In this document: positions 1-13,090 of the stretch, piece by piece
Numbering within the stretch: the stretch's first letter is position 1
Layout of the letters: the number at the start of each line of letters is the position of its first letter
DNA from: Dirofilaria immitis
Taxonomy: Eukaryota; Nematoda; Chromadorea; Rhabditida; Onchocercidae
NCBI GenBank assembly: GCA_024305405.1
Contig: JAKNDB010000064.1
Span: forward strand, 558,001 to 622,000
DNA: 64,000 nucleotides
Direction: 5' to 3'
The notes under the pieces: generated by a model
Database searches by the model: none
The model's input: only the letters and a program-made list of their open reading frames with translations
What the model was told of the DNA's origin: nothing
Made by a program: the position numbers and the translations under genes

Positions 1-311
1 TTCTGACTCAATTGTTTCCTTCAACCGCAGAATCCATACTGGTCTTTATCTTTTGATTTTGTTGTACTTTTATAATTCCCCAGAATTATTAGTTATTCAG
101 AATCTGTGCTTGCTTTCATCTTCCAATTTTGTTCTTATTTTCACGATTCCAATAAAATTAATTGTATCCTTTACAATAAGAATTTATCGAATAATAACAA
201 AGTTCAATAAGGAAATTAATTTTGAACGAGTAAAAGGAACTAAAATTCAATAAACAATGCATCTTCCAATTATAATAAAAATTTAAATGATATGCATGCT
301 GAAATTTGCAG
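1..311. other. Upstream intron of the EGF/SEA receptor gene
   Basis: No coding segment that fits EGF spacing was found here. The stretch ends in a TTTGCAG acceptor directly before the first EGF exon at 312, so it is read as intron of a gene whose 5' part lies outside the window. A 66-codon open frame at 53-253 has hydrophobic, low-complexity content and is taken as chance. Confidence 0.5.
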
Positions 312-3300
312 TTAATGAACGAATGTTCCAATCCACATTTGAATAACTGTAGTCGTTTTGCGAATTGTATAGATCGAGAAGATGGTTATGATTGTGTTTG
401 CAAAGATGGTTATCGTGATGAAAATCCGGCTAAACCGGGAACAAATTGCAAATCAAGTGAGTTTGTCCTATTTTACTTTTGATCAATATTTAATTTAAAA
501 ATAATATGTTATAAAATATTATGTATTTTCAATAAATCTCTCTCATTTTGTAATTTAAATGTAATTTTAATGTAGAAGAATCTTTTAATTCTCATGATTT
601 TCTTCTCACTCAAATAAATTACGACAAAAATCAACGATAATTGAGCGTATTAACGGATATTATATATATATTTCATTTAGAAAATATGTCATTCTTCACA
701 AAAACTAATTATGGATTAATTAATTCAAATAAAATGATGATTTTATTGATATGATTTTCTTTTTTTTACTGCTGTTAGTTATCATATTGCAAATTATTTG
801 CAGTGGTGAATGAATGTGAATCAGCAAATTTGAATAATTGTGATAAAAATGCAAAGTGTATTGACACAGAGGAAGGATTTCGTTGTGAATGTAATCCACC
901 TTATATCGATCAGAATCCATCACAACCTGGTACTATTTGTCGGTAAGTATTGCTGATATTACTTGATTTTTTCGTCGAAATAGAAGTTTTTTTAGATTTG
1001 AAAATTATGTTTTCCTTCAAATCGAAATTTTGATATTACTGAAAATTAATCTAGACATAAAACTGCAACATTTCATCGATCAGAAATCTGTTATTTTCTT
1101 TTGTTCACTAGAAATGAAAAAAGGAGAAAAGGGAAGGAATATTATGAATAGTTTTAATTTGATTTAGGAAACAAGGTTTAGTTTGCGGTGAGATGATCTG
1201 TCTGGAGGATCTTGGCGAAATTTGCTCTGAGGATCAGATGTGTGTTTGTCCAGATGGATACAAACGTTCAGGACCTGAAGAAAAATGTCGAGCAGTAAGT
1301 ATACTAAAAATTTTGAATATCATAAAATGATAATTGAATATCGTGATATAAATAAATTGTCTAGGTGATAGGAGATTAATTTGTTGACATTATTATCAAT
1401 TGATCTAAATTTGACCGATCAACGGATCATAATAGTTCGTTTTTACCTCTTTGTTCAATAAGCATGAAGTATATGAAAGAATCGTTGAGAAATCCTTCAA
1501 ATTGAAGTATGAATATTTAGATTTAAAGTTGCATTTATATTAAGCTTTGATAAACTTTACAGTTATGAAATTTGTTGAATTGATAAAATGTTAAAAGACT
1601 AAATGAGATAACCGAGCATGCGAGTTATAGCAATAGACTTGTCTGAAATTGGCAGTGATAATTTAGTCCAAGGTTAATTAAAAATAACCTAGTCTGAGAT
1701 AATTAATTCGAGAGTAGCGAGGATAGTCTAGTCCGAAGGCGACAACGATAGCTTAGTTTAAGTATGACAACGATAGCCTATTTCGAGAATGATAAGGATA
1801 ATGTAGTTCTTTTGTTGTTTCTATTTGCATATAACTTATAAATAAAATTGATCATTCTGTGATAATCGATAATTCCAAAACTTTGTGAACCCATTTTTTC
1901 GATTAGAATATCAACATTGGTTCTTTTTTCTTGGCGGAACGAGAAACATTTATATAATTTATTTTATTTATTAAAAATGATTTTGAAATTAATTATTAAA
2001 AATGATTTTGAAAAAAAAACGATAGCTTTTCTTCGTGATATTAGTCAAATAGGATATGAAACTATTTATAGACTGCAAACATAATTTTAGGATAATTCTT
2101 ACATTTAATCTTTCGTATGAATGTAATCATTTTTCTGTCTTCTGTATAATTAAATATTTAATTTATCGCAAAGTTAGAATTGATTTGAAATATGTTTATA
2201 TTAGTTCGTATTTTTTGCTTTCTCAGGACGACTTATGTTACATCCGTCAAAAATCAAGAAGCAGAGAAATTACCAATGAGAGATTCAGAAAATAGTATCA
2301 TTGAGCCTTTGATAGGATTTCAGAAATTACTTCTACAATTTCGATGCATTTCCGAATGACAGAATCGAATCAGAAAATTTCTTTCGCTGTTCATTTATTT
2401 TACTATTATTAAGAATCACTTTTATTTTTCATTCTAACTGAAAAATATATTTAATTAATGGGTTGAATTGTTTTCAGTTCAATTGCTTCAACTTATAGCA
2501 TTTGTCTTTTAACATTCATATTAATTTATTACTTTCTCATGAATGAAGTATTTTAATTGAAAACAATATTTGTGACCTTTCTGAAATTTCAGGTTGAATC
2601 CTGGTCTTTACCTTTATGGGTTATTCGTCAGAATAATAATGAATTAAATTACAACAATAGTTTGGCAAATCCACGAAGTGATCAGTACAAGAAATTGGTA
2701 GCAGCATTCGAGAAAGGTATCGCTGAAAGTTATGCAAATACTCCGCTCAAGAATGGTTTCGTAGTTGCAGAAGTAAAAGAAATCACTCGACCAAGTGATT
2801 TTATCAAGGTTTTATTATTTTTTTGAGAAAAAAATATTTTCATTCACTCGTTAATTTAGATATTTTACAAATATTTGTTTGTTTTTTTCTTTTGAAATCT
2901 TTTCTTTTCTTATTTTTAATTATTTTTTAAAAATATTTTCATCGCCTTTATAAATCAATCCGTTTTTTGATCAAACATTAAATATTAAAAGCAATTATTA
3001 CATATATTGTATTTAAGTATTGAATTTGCCTAAAGAGATCACACTTTAGAATGATGTTTCTCGAAAATTTTCTTCAATACTAATCTTTTGCTAATTTTTA
3101 TTGTTTTTCTAATATATTATTAAACAATGCATATGTTCTAGAATTGGGATAAAGGAATTTTGTATAATTTTACGGTCCATTTCGTACGAGGCAGTGTCGC
3201 ATCACCTCATCGTGTTTTTATCGATCTTTTGGATTATATCACAAAGCAGAATAACTTTGAAGTTTGTTACATCTTCTCTTGCAGTAATATCGTAATTTGA

Positions 3301-6300
3301 AATAATTAAAGTTGAAATATTTCACGAAGTCTAAAGTTCATAACATCTCTTGCAATAATATCGTAATTTGAAAATATCAATTTCTGATGAATTACTCGAA
3401 AGAAAACAATATCAAGATGTACATTATTTATCATGAATTACTCGGATAGATTCATTTTTCTGGCAAGTTCTTTCTACACATTACTTGTTCCCGAGAAGCA
3501 ATGGTATGATTTCCCATAAAGCTTCAAAAAATGTTAACTTCAAGAACTTCAGTATTATTTACTTTAAAAAAGTTAGTAACTATTATTGATCCTTCTAAAG
3601 AGCTACAAATTCGCAATGATTATCATTAACGCAATTTCAGATAATTGATTTACAATAAAAATCAAAGTGTTAAACTTTTTCAGATTGGTAAAAGCTCACA
3701 ATATATTAGTCCAATTCAAGCAAATCCATTTGATAACTGTTATAAAAGTGATTGTCATCCAGATGCTAAATGTACTTCCACTCCTTCCGGTTATGTGTAA
3801 GAGATTTGCGTATAAGTATTGTCCTCTTTTTTCTCGAACTAATTAATTAATTATTAACAAATGGCAAAAGTTTTTAATTATTGATTGGTATAATTAACGA
3901 GCAAATCGGACTACTAATTATATAACATTTTCTTCCGGAACATTCATTATGACATTTTCTTGCGGAACATTAGTTGTAGGATTTCTTCCGGAACATACAC
4001 TATAATCGTAGTAAACATGCAGGTACGTTTTAAGCATCATTGATAAATAGTTATGATAAGAGATTATAGAATTTGAGCATTTGAGTAGAATTTCTAGGTT
4101 CGAATTACAATTTTTCCAGAGTAATCTTTGATAAAATAATTATAATTGAGAAATTATCATGTTAAAAATGTGAAATATTAAAAGTGTTCTTAACTAAAAA
4201 TTTTATTAATTTTGCACATAAAGATTGAAAAATTACATTTCTGCGATATAAAAGCTTTTGCAATATAATACAAATTTTTGCAGATGTCAATGTCCGGATA
4301 CACATCGTGATTTGAATCCGTCAAATCCAGGACGTGAATGTCTAAGTTATACTGGTGTGAACGAATGTGAACATAAAGAATGGAATGAATGTGATGAGCA
4401 TGCTCGATGTATCGATCAGGAACATCTATACAGGTAAAAATATTCATTTATTCTACTTCTTATCAATTTTAAAATATAAAGATAATTGGATTCAAGTGAT
4501 GCATTACGTGTACTGATTTAAAGAAACCTCGATAGAAGTATCTTAATGTGGGCTATGATGAAAAAATATTCAAATGATAATAAGTGATAAGCTTGTAGAT
4601 GTGAGTGCATAAAACCATATGTTAATGCAGCACCACCAGGAAAATTACCTGGTTCAGTATGTCGCATTAATTATTGTGCCGATGTGAACTTCTGTCCTGC
4701 AAATACAACTTGTGAAAATCGAGAAGATGGGGTTAGATATTAAAATATATTTGCAAATTAAGTTTGAATGAAATCTGTAAAATTTTATCTAAATAATATT
4801 AAAATATTATTGGTATTATTGCTGCAAAAATTATGCCAAAGAATCGAAAATTTATGTGAGTCTGAATGGTTTTTACAGATATTATTTTCAGATTTTACGC
4901 TACATTGAATATTAAGAAAAAAATGAAGATAGCAAAATATTGAGTTATCATAGAAAATTTCACTTTCAATTTGTCTCCTTTTTTAAGGCTGAATGCGTTT
5001 GCAAAGAAGGCTACGTAGATATTCGATCTAGTCCATATCTGGATAAATTTTTCCTGAATAATGTGTATTGTTTACGGATTCAGGACGTCAACGAATGTGA
5101 TCTTGGTCTTACTAATTGTAGTGCAGTTGCAATTTGTACTAATCTACCGATTGGCTATAAATGCCGTTGTCCTGACGGGTGAATAATTTGGTAGAAGTAT
5201 CGAATGATTGATCCAAGATTTAATATGAAGTAATTAACATCATACGGATATAGAATAATTAATGGATTATTAATTAATAGATATGTGGATGGTAATCCGG
5301 AAGAACCTGGTCGAATATGTGCGGCACAATTATGCGGTCTGTGTAACGGTCACGGTGATTGCATATATAATGAAACGACAAAAATGTGACATGTTCATGT
5401 ATCGGTGGTTATACCGGAGAATTTTGCGAAATTGAACCATCAAAGACACTTTTATTACTCTTCCTTATCTTAGCTATCATATTATTTCTCCTATCACTAT
5501 GCTTTTGCATATATTTTTGCTCGAAACTCAGGTATATGTATCGTATCATTACTTCATTTAATTATATTTATATATTTTTTTAAATAAATTATCGTTGAAA
5601 TGATTGATGAAAATGCTTATATTCATATAGTTGACGAAGTTTCGAAATATCGTAACAATCTGCTTAACAGATAATTATATCTTTTAGATGTTTCCGTAAA
5701 AGCGAGAAACAAGTATTGGAAGCGGACGAGAGATTCTCACTTCTGATTACTACTCAATTCCACGAGCAAAACTTAAACGACGTGAGGTAAACTTCGATAA
5801 TAATTATAACTAATGAATTACGAAGAATAATTAATTGATGTTTGGTTTTTATCTTATCACTTACCTCAATTATTTCATCTAAGGTGGATGAAGCTCCAGT
5901 CGAAACAGGCCGTCAACTACAGCGTTATTTGGATGATAGAGGTTCTGTTTCGGGTGAATCATCCAGTTCATCGGTTCAGTTCGAAAGACGAGTTATCACT
6001 GATATCACAACGCATGAAATCAAGAAAACCATTTATCATGATCCGGAAACTGGACGAGCAGTTTATGAAGTTACCGCTACAGCTAGCAGTAGTGCAGGTG
6101 ATGGTGGACAGGTATTGAAATAGCTTATTTTAATTAATTGTCAAAAAAGTATGCATTTAATAGTTAATTATTTCAAACTTTTAATAATTAACAATTTCGT
6201 CTCGGGCCGCAATTTGCTTTTATTCGAAAAATTTCTCTATTTATTATCTAATTATTGCTGTGAAATGAAATGATTATTTAAATTTCAAGTATGTTCGACC

Positions 6301-7549
6301 TACGATTGAAATTGAATCCGAGCAACATGCAGGCGAACCAGAACGTTTCAAGCGTTCATCAGATTCAATAGCGAAAGGAAGTGGTAGAGGTACAATTCAT
6401 GAAAGTGGAACACGTGAATATGCCGCTACACGAACTACACGTCAAGTGGTACTATTTTTTTGGTGTATTATTTCATTAATTTCTCATAATTCAACGGAAT
6501 TTTAGTTGAATTTCAATCAAAATTCAACTTTCAAGATATTTCCTTCTGATAAATTTCAATGATAATTATTATAATTTATTCTCCGCAATTTATTAATTAT
6601 TCAAAATTTCACTGAAAGGTTAACACTTTGAAATGATTGTTATCATTTGCTTATCAGGCAAAAGATAGTTGATAATTTATGATACGTAATGATAATAGAT
6701 AGCTATTATCAGTTGAATTTTATTGCTTATTTTAGGCAGATGATTACGATGAAAAGGAAGCATATAGTCAAGAGGAAGAAGTTGATGATGCCGTCTTTGA
6801 TAGAACTACTAGGGTTCACTTCTTTTTTCTTTTTTTTTTTAAATTGAGAAATAAACTCAAAAAGAATTTCAACTAATTAAAATCAAGCTCAAAAAATTTT
6901 AATTAATTAAATTAACAGCCTGGCTAATTACAATAAAGGTATAGCTATAGAGATTAAGCTCATATTTTGCATTTTTAATCGCCCAGAATTTTCGCACATT
7001 ACTGATAAATAGAGAAGATTGGACTTTGACCTGCAAATAGGCATATTTAAACATAATTTAGCATATTAAATTGATTGCTAATAATTGGCTTAAATTAATT
7101 AAATGATTTTGTTATTAATAGTAATTTAATATTTCTATGAATTTAATTGGATCTATTTGTTGCATCAACGGGAAGAAATATTAATGTTCAAGCAATAGAA
7201 TACGAGATACTAAAAAATTTTGAAAGGAATTGAAAAGATACATTCTCCTGCTAGTAATTGATTACATTAATTATAATTATCCGATTGTTATCATCGTTAT
7301 CAATTACACAAGATAATTTAGCATCCCGTAAAAAGCGAATAATATCAGTTATACAGTAATTGATAACAAAACTAATTGGCTAATTAAATTTTCGATTACA
7401 ATTTAAATAGTCAATTAAATTAAATTAAAATTTTACAGCTTGCTACACGACATGATTTCATACCATCAGAATATGGACAAGGTGGAACAGAACGAAGACG
7501 TAATGAAATATCAACTACGACAAAATCGCAAGAGACAAATTACTATTAA
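312..7549 (+). CDS. MUP-4/MUA-3-like EGF/SEA transmembrane receptor, C-terminal part
   Basis: The 5' end is off the window. Exons read from splice signals: 312-456, 804-942, 1168-1294, 2593-2808, 3142-3261, 3684-3796, 4284-4433, 4599-4731, 4988-5178, 5281-5531, 5688-5786, 5884-6111, 6290-6445, 6736-6813, 7439-7549 (TAA). The order is EGF-like modules (NECSNPHLNNCSRFANC; NECESANLNNCDKNAKC), a SEA-like module over 2593-3261, more EGF modules beginning NPFDNCYKSDCHPDAKC, a last EGF (CSCIGGYTGEFC), one membrane helix at about 5440-5520, and a polar Ser/Thr/Glu/Arg-rich cytoplasmic tail of about 180 residues ending ETNYY. In C. elegans, MUP-4 and MUA-3 have this layout and anchor epidermis to cuticle and muscle through intermediate filaments; the assignment to one of the two is left open. 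Exons 5281-5531 and 5688-5786 are each one base short of a consistent frame. Confidence 0.8.
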
Positions 7550-8468
7550 ATATACCTTTGACCTAATTGATTTGTTTTTTATAGAAACTTTTTTTGAATT
7601 TCACATGTACTCAAAAAAATTAATTAATTAATGCAAATTTTGGTGGAATAATCAAAATGAAATAGTAATAATATTAATTTTTAAATTTACAATCAAACTG
7701 ATATGAACTTTTGTTTTGATTTTTATTTCTAAATTTTTGATTATATATTCATTCTAATCTTTTCTTACAAAATTTATTCTTTACTTTTCTGATCAACTTG
7801 ACTGTTTTTGATTATTTCTTGCATTAATTGATTATAATTTTTTCAAACAAAAATTCATCTTTCCGAAATAGTATGCAAAAATTTTTATTTAATAATAGCA
7901 AAAATTAATTTAATAAATGATAATTCGATAAATTAATGATTATTGATAATTTTAAGATTTAAATTGTATAATATTCTTTGCAGGAAGATTTAATTTTTCT
8001 TAATTTTTACAAAATTTAAATTTCACTTTTAAATTTTAACAATATTTTCATGCCATTATGAGCAAAATGAATTAATTTCACTGCCGATATTGTTAAGCAT
8101 TTCTTCTTCTTTTCTCTCTCTTTTTTTTGATAATTTTAATGCTATCGCTTGCTTTTTCTTGTATTTTCTATCTAAGAAAATATATCACAAAAAAGTATTA
8201 AATTTTATTTTATTTTGACTTTTATTGATTTATTTGTTTGTGAAATTTTTTGATAATTCTAATTTGCATATCATTTAAAATAAAAATAAATGCCAATTAA
8301 ATTATCATTAGATTAGAATAAGTTGTAATAGTAAATTCTACGTAATTCTTTATTTTATATTATTTTCTCATTTCTATCCTTTGCTGCCATATTATTTATG
8401 TATTTCTTTCGAAAGCAGTTAAAAATCTGCTAAAAATTATGCTCATTTAAAATGAATAATATGCTCTT

Positions 8469-8780
8469 CAATATATATTTGTAATGTTAAAAATGCGTGA
8501 GATGATATAAAATTACATATCACATTATACGTCACACGTGATTGAAAGATTTACGTGTCTCTCATACGTATGCTTTTCAAAATTAATACTACAGTTGAAT
8601 GATTTAGAGCTATCTGAATATGTAAACAACGATATAATATTTTTTTCTAGTGAATCATTGTAATTAGGATATAAACGTTCATCACGTATCTCTTAATATA
8701 TTTACGTATTTTAACAATATATTAGTATTCGTAACTTTCAATTAAATATCATCTCACGCATTTCTATAACAAATATATTG
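8469..8780. repeat. Foldback (MITE-like) element with about 35-bp inverted arms
   Basis: The left arm at about 8469-8508 and the right arm at about 8746-8780 are near-perfect reverse complements. Both share the core AAATGCGTGAGATGATAT and its complement, and pairing continues outward through CAATATAT. About 235 bp of AT-rich non-coding sequence with several ACGT-containing words lies between. Size, terminal inverted arms and lack of coding capacity fit a non-autonomous DNA transposon, but no clear target-site duplication was seen, so a simple palindrome remains possible. Confidence 0.55.
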
Positions 8781-9495
8781 ATAAAACTTCTAATAATACC
8801 TATTTTTTTTACAATGATTCAATAAAAAAAATAAACATTTTATGGAATTAATAATAAATGAATTATTGAATAATTAAAGCAAAGTTTTGCAAAATTTCAA
8901 TTTAAATTCGTTCATACTGCCATTTGAACTTTTAACTTTAGCCAAGTAAGATTTTTTTACAAATAACTTATGTTATTTCAACTTTTCAAACTAATAATCT
9001 TCCTTCATACTGGATAAATCGGGTACTTTAAAGTTAACCGATATATAACTGCCTGATTGTTTTGCTTATCACATAATATTACTGATAATTGTGATAATGG
9101 CATTTATGTTGTCGTCGTTGTAATCACGAATAATTTGACTATAATTCAAGAAAAAAAATCTTGATCTTTGCTTACTTTTTAGCTAATCATTATATCTGTC
9201 AATGATGATATGATATTTGCATGATTATAAATATTTGATATTGGACATTTCAATTTCCCATAAATGATTGATATTGGAAATATAAAAACTAAAATGGAAA
9301 ATTTGAATAATATACAAATGGATTATATGATCGATGGATTGATGAAATTCGAAATATTTTAATAAATGCTTTAAGCGAATTTGAAATTTATCTTTTTCTG
9401 CCTATTGCGATACTATGCGATTGAAGCGAATTTGAAATTTATCGATGATTACTTATTGCGATGCTATGCAATTGATGTTGACATAAGTTAATGGG

Positions 9496-9496
<1 letters not shown>

Positions 9497-9526
<30 letters not shown>
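9497..9526. repeat. (CAG)10 microsatellite
   Basis: Ten uninterrupted CAG units in intergenic DNA. Neighbouring sequence has no splice-consistent open frame, so it is not read as a polyglutamine or polyserine tract. Confidence 0.9.
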
Positions 9527-9529
<3 letters not shown>

Positions 9530-11663
9530 AATAGTATCGCAAAGTGAATAATAATATATTTGAGGTAGTTATAGGAGGAGAAATTTAGGCGATCCAATCA
9601 CTTCATTGAAATTTAATTCATCGATTGAGTGCGATCGTCTTATTTTCGCTCTTTCGAAATATCGCAAATCAAACAATCGCTTCTCTAATCAAATATTTGT
9701 ATTAATTATTATCGTATAGTAAAGATGAAATATTATTTTTAAATTTATCATCATTGATAAATTTAACGCATTATTCATTTGAGGAGAAGTTTATTATTAT
9801 TGATCAAATTATAATATAATATTTGAAAAATTTTTTTCAAATTTATTCTTAAACTTTTATCATCAATTTTACAGTCTTTTTTGATAGGTTCGAAAAACTT
9901 TATCAATCTTAATTTTATTTTATTATCATCTAAAAGGCAATAGCAATATATTTTTTTACCTTTATATTACCTATGTAAATTATCAGACATTACCTTTTCT
10001 ATAGCAATAAGATAGCTTATTAAGTTGATTTAAAAGTTGACAAATAATTTTTTCAGTTTATCTTCGATCAAATTTGACATATATATTTAGTATGATTAAT
10101 AAATTATTCATAAATCCATATAACCTTTGACCTTACGATAAAACATTTTCATATATGACTGCTTTCATATTTCATCGAATTGAAGTTATATACGCTACGT
10201 CAAATAATTACTAATATCTAACGTATAGGTAAGTTGAGTAGTTACCTTTAGAACGTAATATCGTTGATATAGACGTTCAATATAATCAATAAATTATTCA
10301 TATATCCGTGACCTATAACCTTATTTATAATGAAACATTTATTTGTTTTTAAATTTCTAAATTCAAAAATGCTTTATAGTATAATTGTCTTCATATTTCA
10401 GGTAAATTGAAGTAATATATGCTTAAAGTCAAATAATTATTTGTATCCAATTACAGAAGTAAATTGGTCATTTTTAGAATTTAATATCACCGAATTCTTT
10501 AATTTGATATCATTGATAATTTGATCAAATTTATGCAAATTAGTAAACTTTGCCCATCAATGCTTTCCTATGCCTTTTCTTTTATTTATATAATTTGATG
10601 TTTGTTAGTTTTTGATTTTATATAATTCTGAAATTAATTATTGATCCTTAACAATACCGTTTTCATTTCTTGATTTGTATGCGAGAAGCACTGATAAGTA
10701 TATTTATCATTACGTTACGTTATCAGTAAAGACAGTGTAAATATCATTCTTCATCTTTTCTTTCTTTTTATTCGTTTCAATTATTTTTACTTCTTATATC
10801 AAAATACTGATAAATCATTTGCTTATCAAAAATATCATCTTCACACGTATTTCACGTATTATTTATTTTGTATTGCTTGTAAAAATAATCCAATAATGGC
10901 AAAAAAAATGAAACAGTATGTGCGTAATTTCAATAAAATTCATTATGCATATTCTATTAATTCGATTACACGTTAATACATACGTAAATACGTGTTCTCA
11001 AACGTAAGCACATTATTGTTAAGCATTTTAAACTTACGGCCGAGAAATAATCATCTATCGAAATCATCAAATTAATGATCCAACTACAAGGGAGAGAAGG
11101 AGAGGGAGGGAAAAGAAAAACACGAATCCTGATAATTTGATTGATGATAAATGATAACTGATCGATATGAGCCAAAAGATGTCAAAGTGATAACATATCT
11201 ATATGAGGCTAAGATAAGTTTAACAATAAATGAAATGATTATGATTCTTATTCTCGAATTCTCATTCTCCTTGAATACAATTTTATTGTTATTATTTCAT
11301 AGCATAAAAGTTTTTGTTTTTTTTTTGGCTCTAATGATGAATCATCGTATATGTAAGATTGATGATTCATATGAAATATAATTGGTATGCATGCCATGCA
11401 TTTATTGATAAAAATGCAAACTAAAGCAAGCCAAGCTTGCAAATGTATGCATAACTCTCTCATCATTTCTATTACTATTTTTTCATCTAAATAAAACTGA
11501 TTGATCTATTGGTATTTATCTATTAGTGAACTGATCAAATGATTATATCTAATCATTTTCAATTCCATTTTGTTTACTTTCTCATTCGCAAACTTTTTTT
11601 CTCTCACTTTGATAACTAATATTGCATTGTAATATTAGCGGACAGCGAAGGAGTGGACAATAC

Positions 11664-12066
11664 AATGGCCGGAATACCTGTATCGTAAGATTCTCAATAT
11701 AATGGCCGGAATATCGATATCGTAAGATTCTCAATATAATGATTGGAATATTTGTATCGTAAGATTCTCAATATAATGGCCGGAATATTTGTATCGTAAG
11801 ATTCGCAATATAATGGCCGGAATATTTGTATCGTAAGATTCTCAATGTAATGGGCAGGAATATTTGTATCGTAAGATTCTCAATATAATGGCCGGAATAT
11901 TTGTATCGTAAGATTCTCAATGTAATGGGCAGGAATATTTGTATCGTAAAATTCTCAATATAATGATTGGAATATCGGTACCGTAAGATTCTCAACATAA
12001 TGAATGGAATATCGGTATCGCAAGATTCTCATCATAATGGCCGGAATATCGGTATCGTAAAATTCT
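11664..12066. repeat. 37-bp tandem satellite, about 11 copies
   Basis: The unit begins AATGGCCGGAATATTTGTAT and ends AGATTCTCAATAT. Copies differ by a few substitutions, mainly GGCCGG/GGGCAGG/GATTGG and TTTGTATC/TCGGTATC. Variants alternate in the middle (GGCCGG, GGGCAGG, GGCCGG, GGGCAGG), suggesting that a 74-bp dimer was also amplified. Open frames through the array on the minus strand are by-products of the repeat. Confidence 0.9.
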
Positions 12067-13090
12067 TTTCGTTGCATATATCCATTCTGCCATATATTTG
12101 GTTCAAATCGAGTACTGACGTTAGTTAACAAGAGGAATTTATGTCAATAGACAAGGCGAGTACTGATTATACATTAGTAGTCTAGACTGATTATACATTA
12201 GAAGTAATGATTATAATTACTGAACAATGCAGGTACTGATAATATATCAGTAGATAAGGCAGCTACTCAAAATTTATCGTTGGACACAGGGAAACATAAC
12301 ATCTGTGAAGAAAATTGTAGGAATGAACGATGCAATAGCTGGGATAGACATTTTAAGGCTTTTGCTGTCGCATATGCGACATTAAACTGATAAGAACAGA
12401 TAAAAATTGCAAAGTAGGTGATAGAAAACTTTAAGTGATAGTTAAAATATAAATATCAAATGCTTTTAAACATGAAGCCATTCTGATTAACTTGGCTCCT
12501 AAAACTACTAATATCAATAATTAGTCTTAGGACAATTACGATACTTCATATTCTTATGTTTGTCCTAAATATAGAATCCCTAATATTAGTATCGGCATCT
12601 GGTATTTTGCTTTAAGCCAAGGAATTCATAGTACTTGCATAGATTTCAATATTTATCTTAGACATAGAAAAATATATCGCAGCCATAAGTCTCATTATTT
12701 GTCCTAGGCATAGATAATCAATTCCTGGATAATTTGTACTGTGATATTGTTTTTTTTTTTTTACATTAGTTTATTTCTTGACTTACTCTTCTCGACAAAT
12801 AATTAACAGTTTCATTGCCTATCAACGATGAAATTTTTCTTTAATTTTATGCTAATTAGTTAGGTTATTGGTTGATGAAAATCTCGAGAAGCTACATTTA
12901 TTATTTAATTTGAATATAAATATTTTAAAGGTGTACTATTATCAAATTATCAACTCAAATTTATTTCAGAATATCGATGAATATCGATCGAACAAGTAAT
13001 TTGCCTATCTCGGTGATATCATTACTACTACTCAACTACTATCATTGATATTCATTTATATTTGCTATAATTAGTCATTGATAATAAGAT

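Larger units (their letters stand above)
7550..13090. other. Intergenic region without a recognised gene
   Basis: About 5.5 kb of very AT-rich DNA between the receptor's stop codon and the start of the four-helix protein. No open frame with splice-consistent neighbours or recognisable protein was found. It contains a foldback element near 8.5 kb, a pure CAG microsatellite at 9497 and a 37-bp satellite at 11664-12066. The promoter of the next gene should lie at the right end, but no motif was identified. Confidence 0.6.

Noticed and set aside
5281..5531. Programmed ribosomal frameshift in the receptor
   Set aside because: No slippery heptamer or downstream structure is evident, and the same one-base loss recurs in unrelated genes, so an assembly error is simpler.
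9497..9526. CAG run as a polyglutamine gene
   Set aside because: No open frame with exon signals surrounds it.
11768..11998. 76-codon minus-strand open frame with repeated peptide RILRY..
   Set aside because: It is the translation of the 37-bp satellite; the peptide period is a by-product of the DNA repeat.
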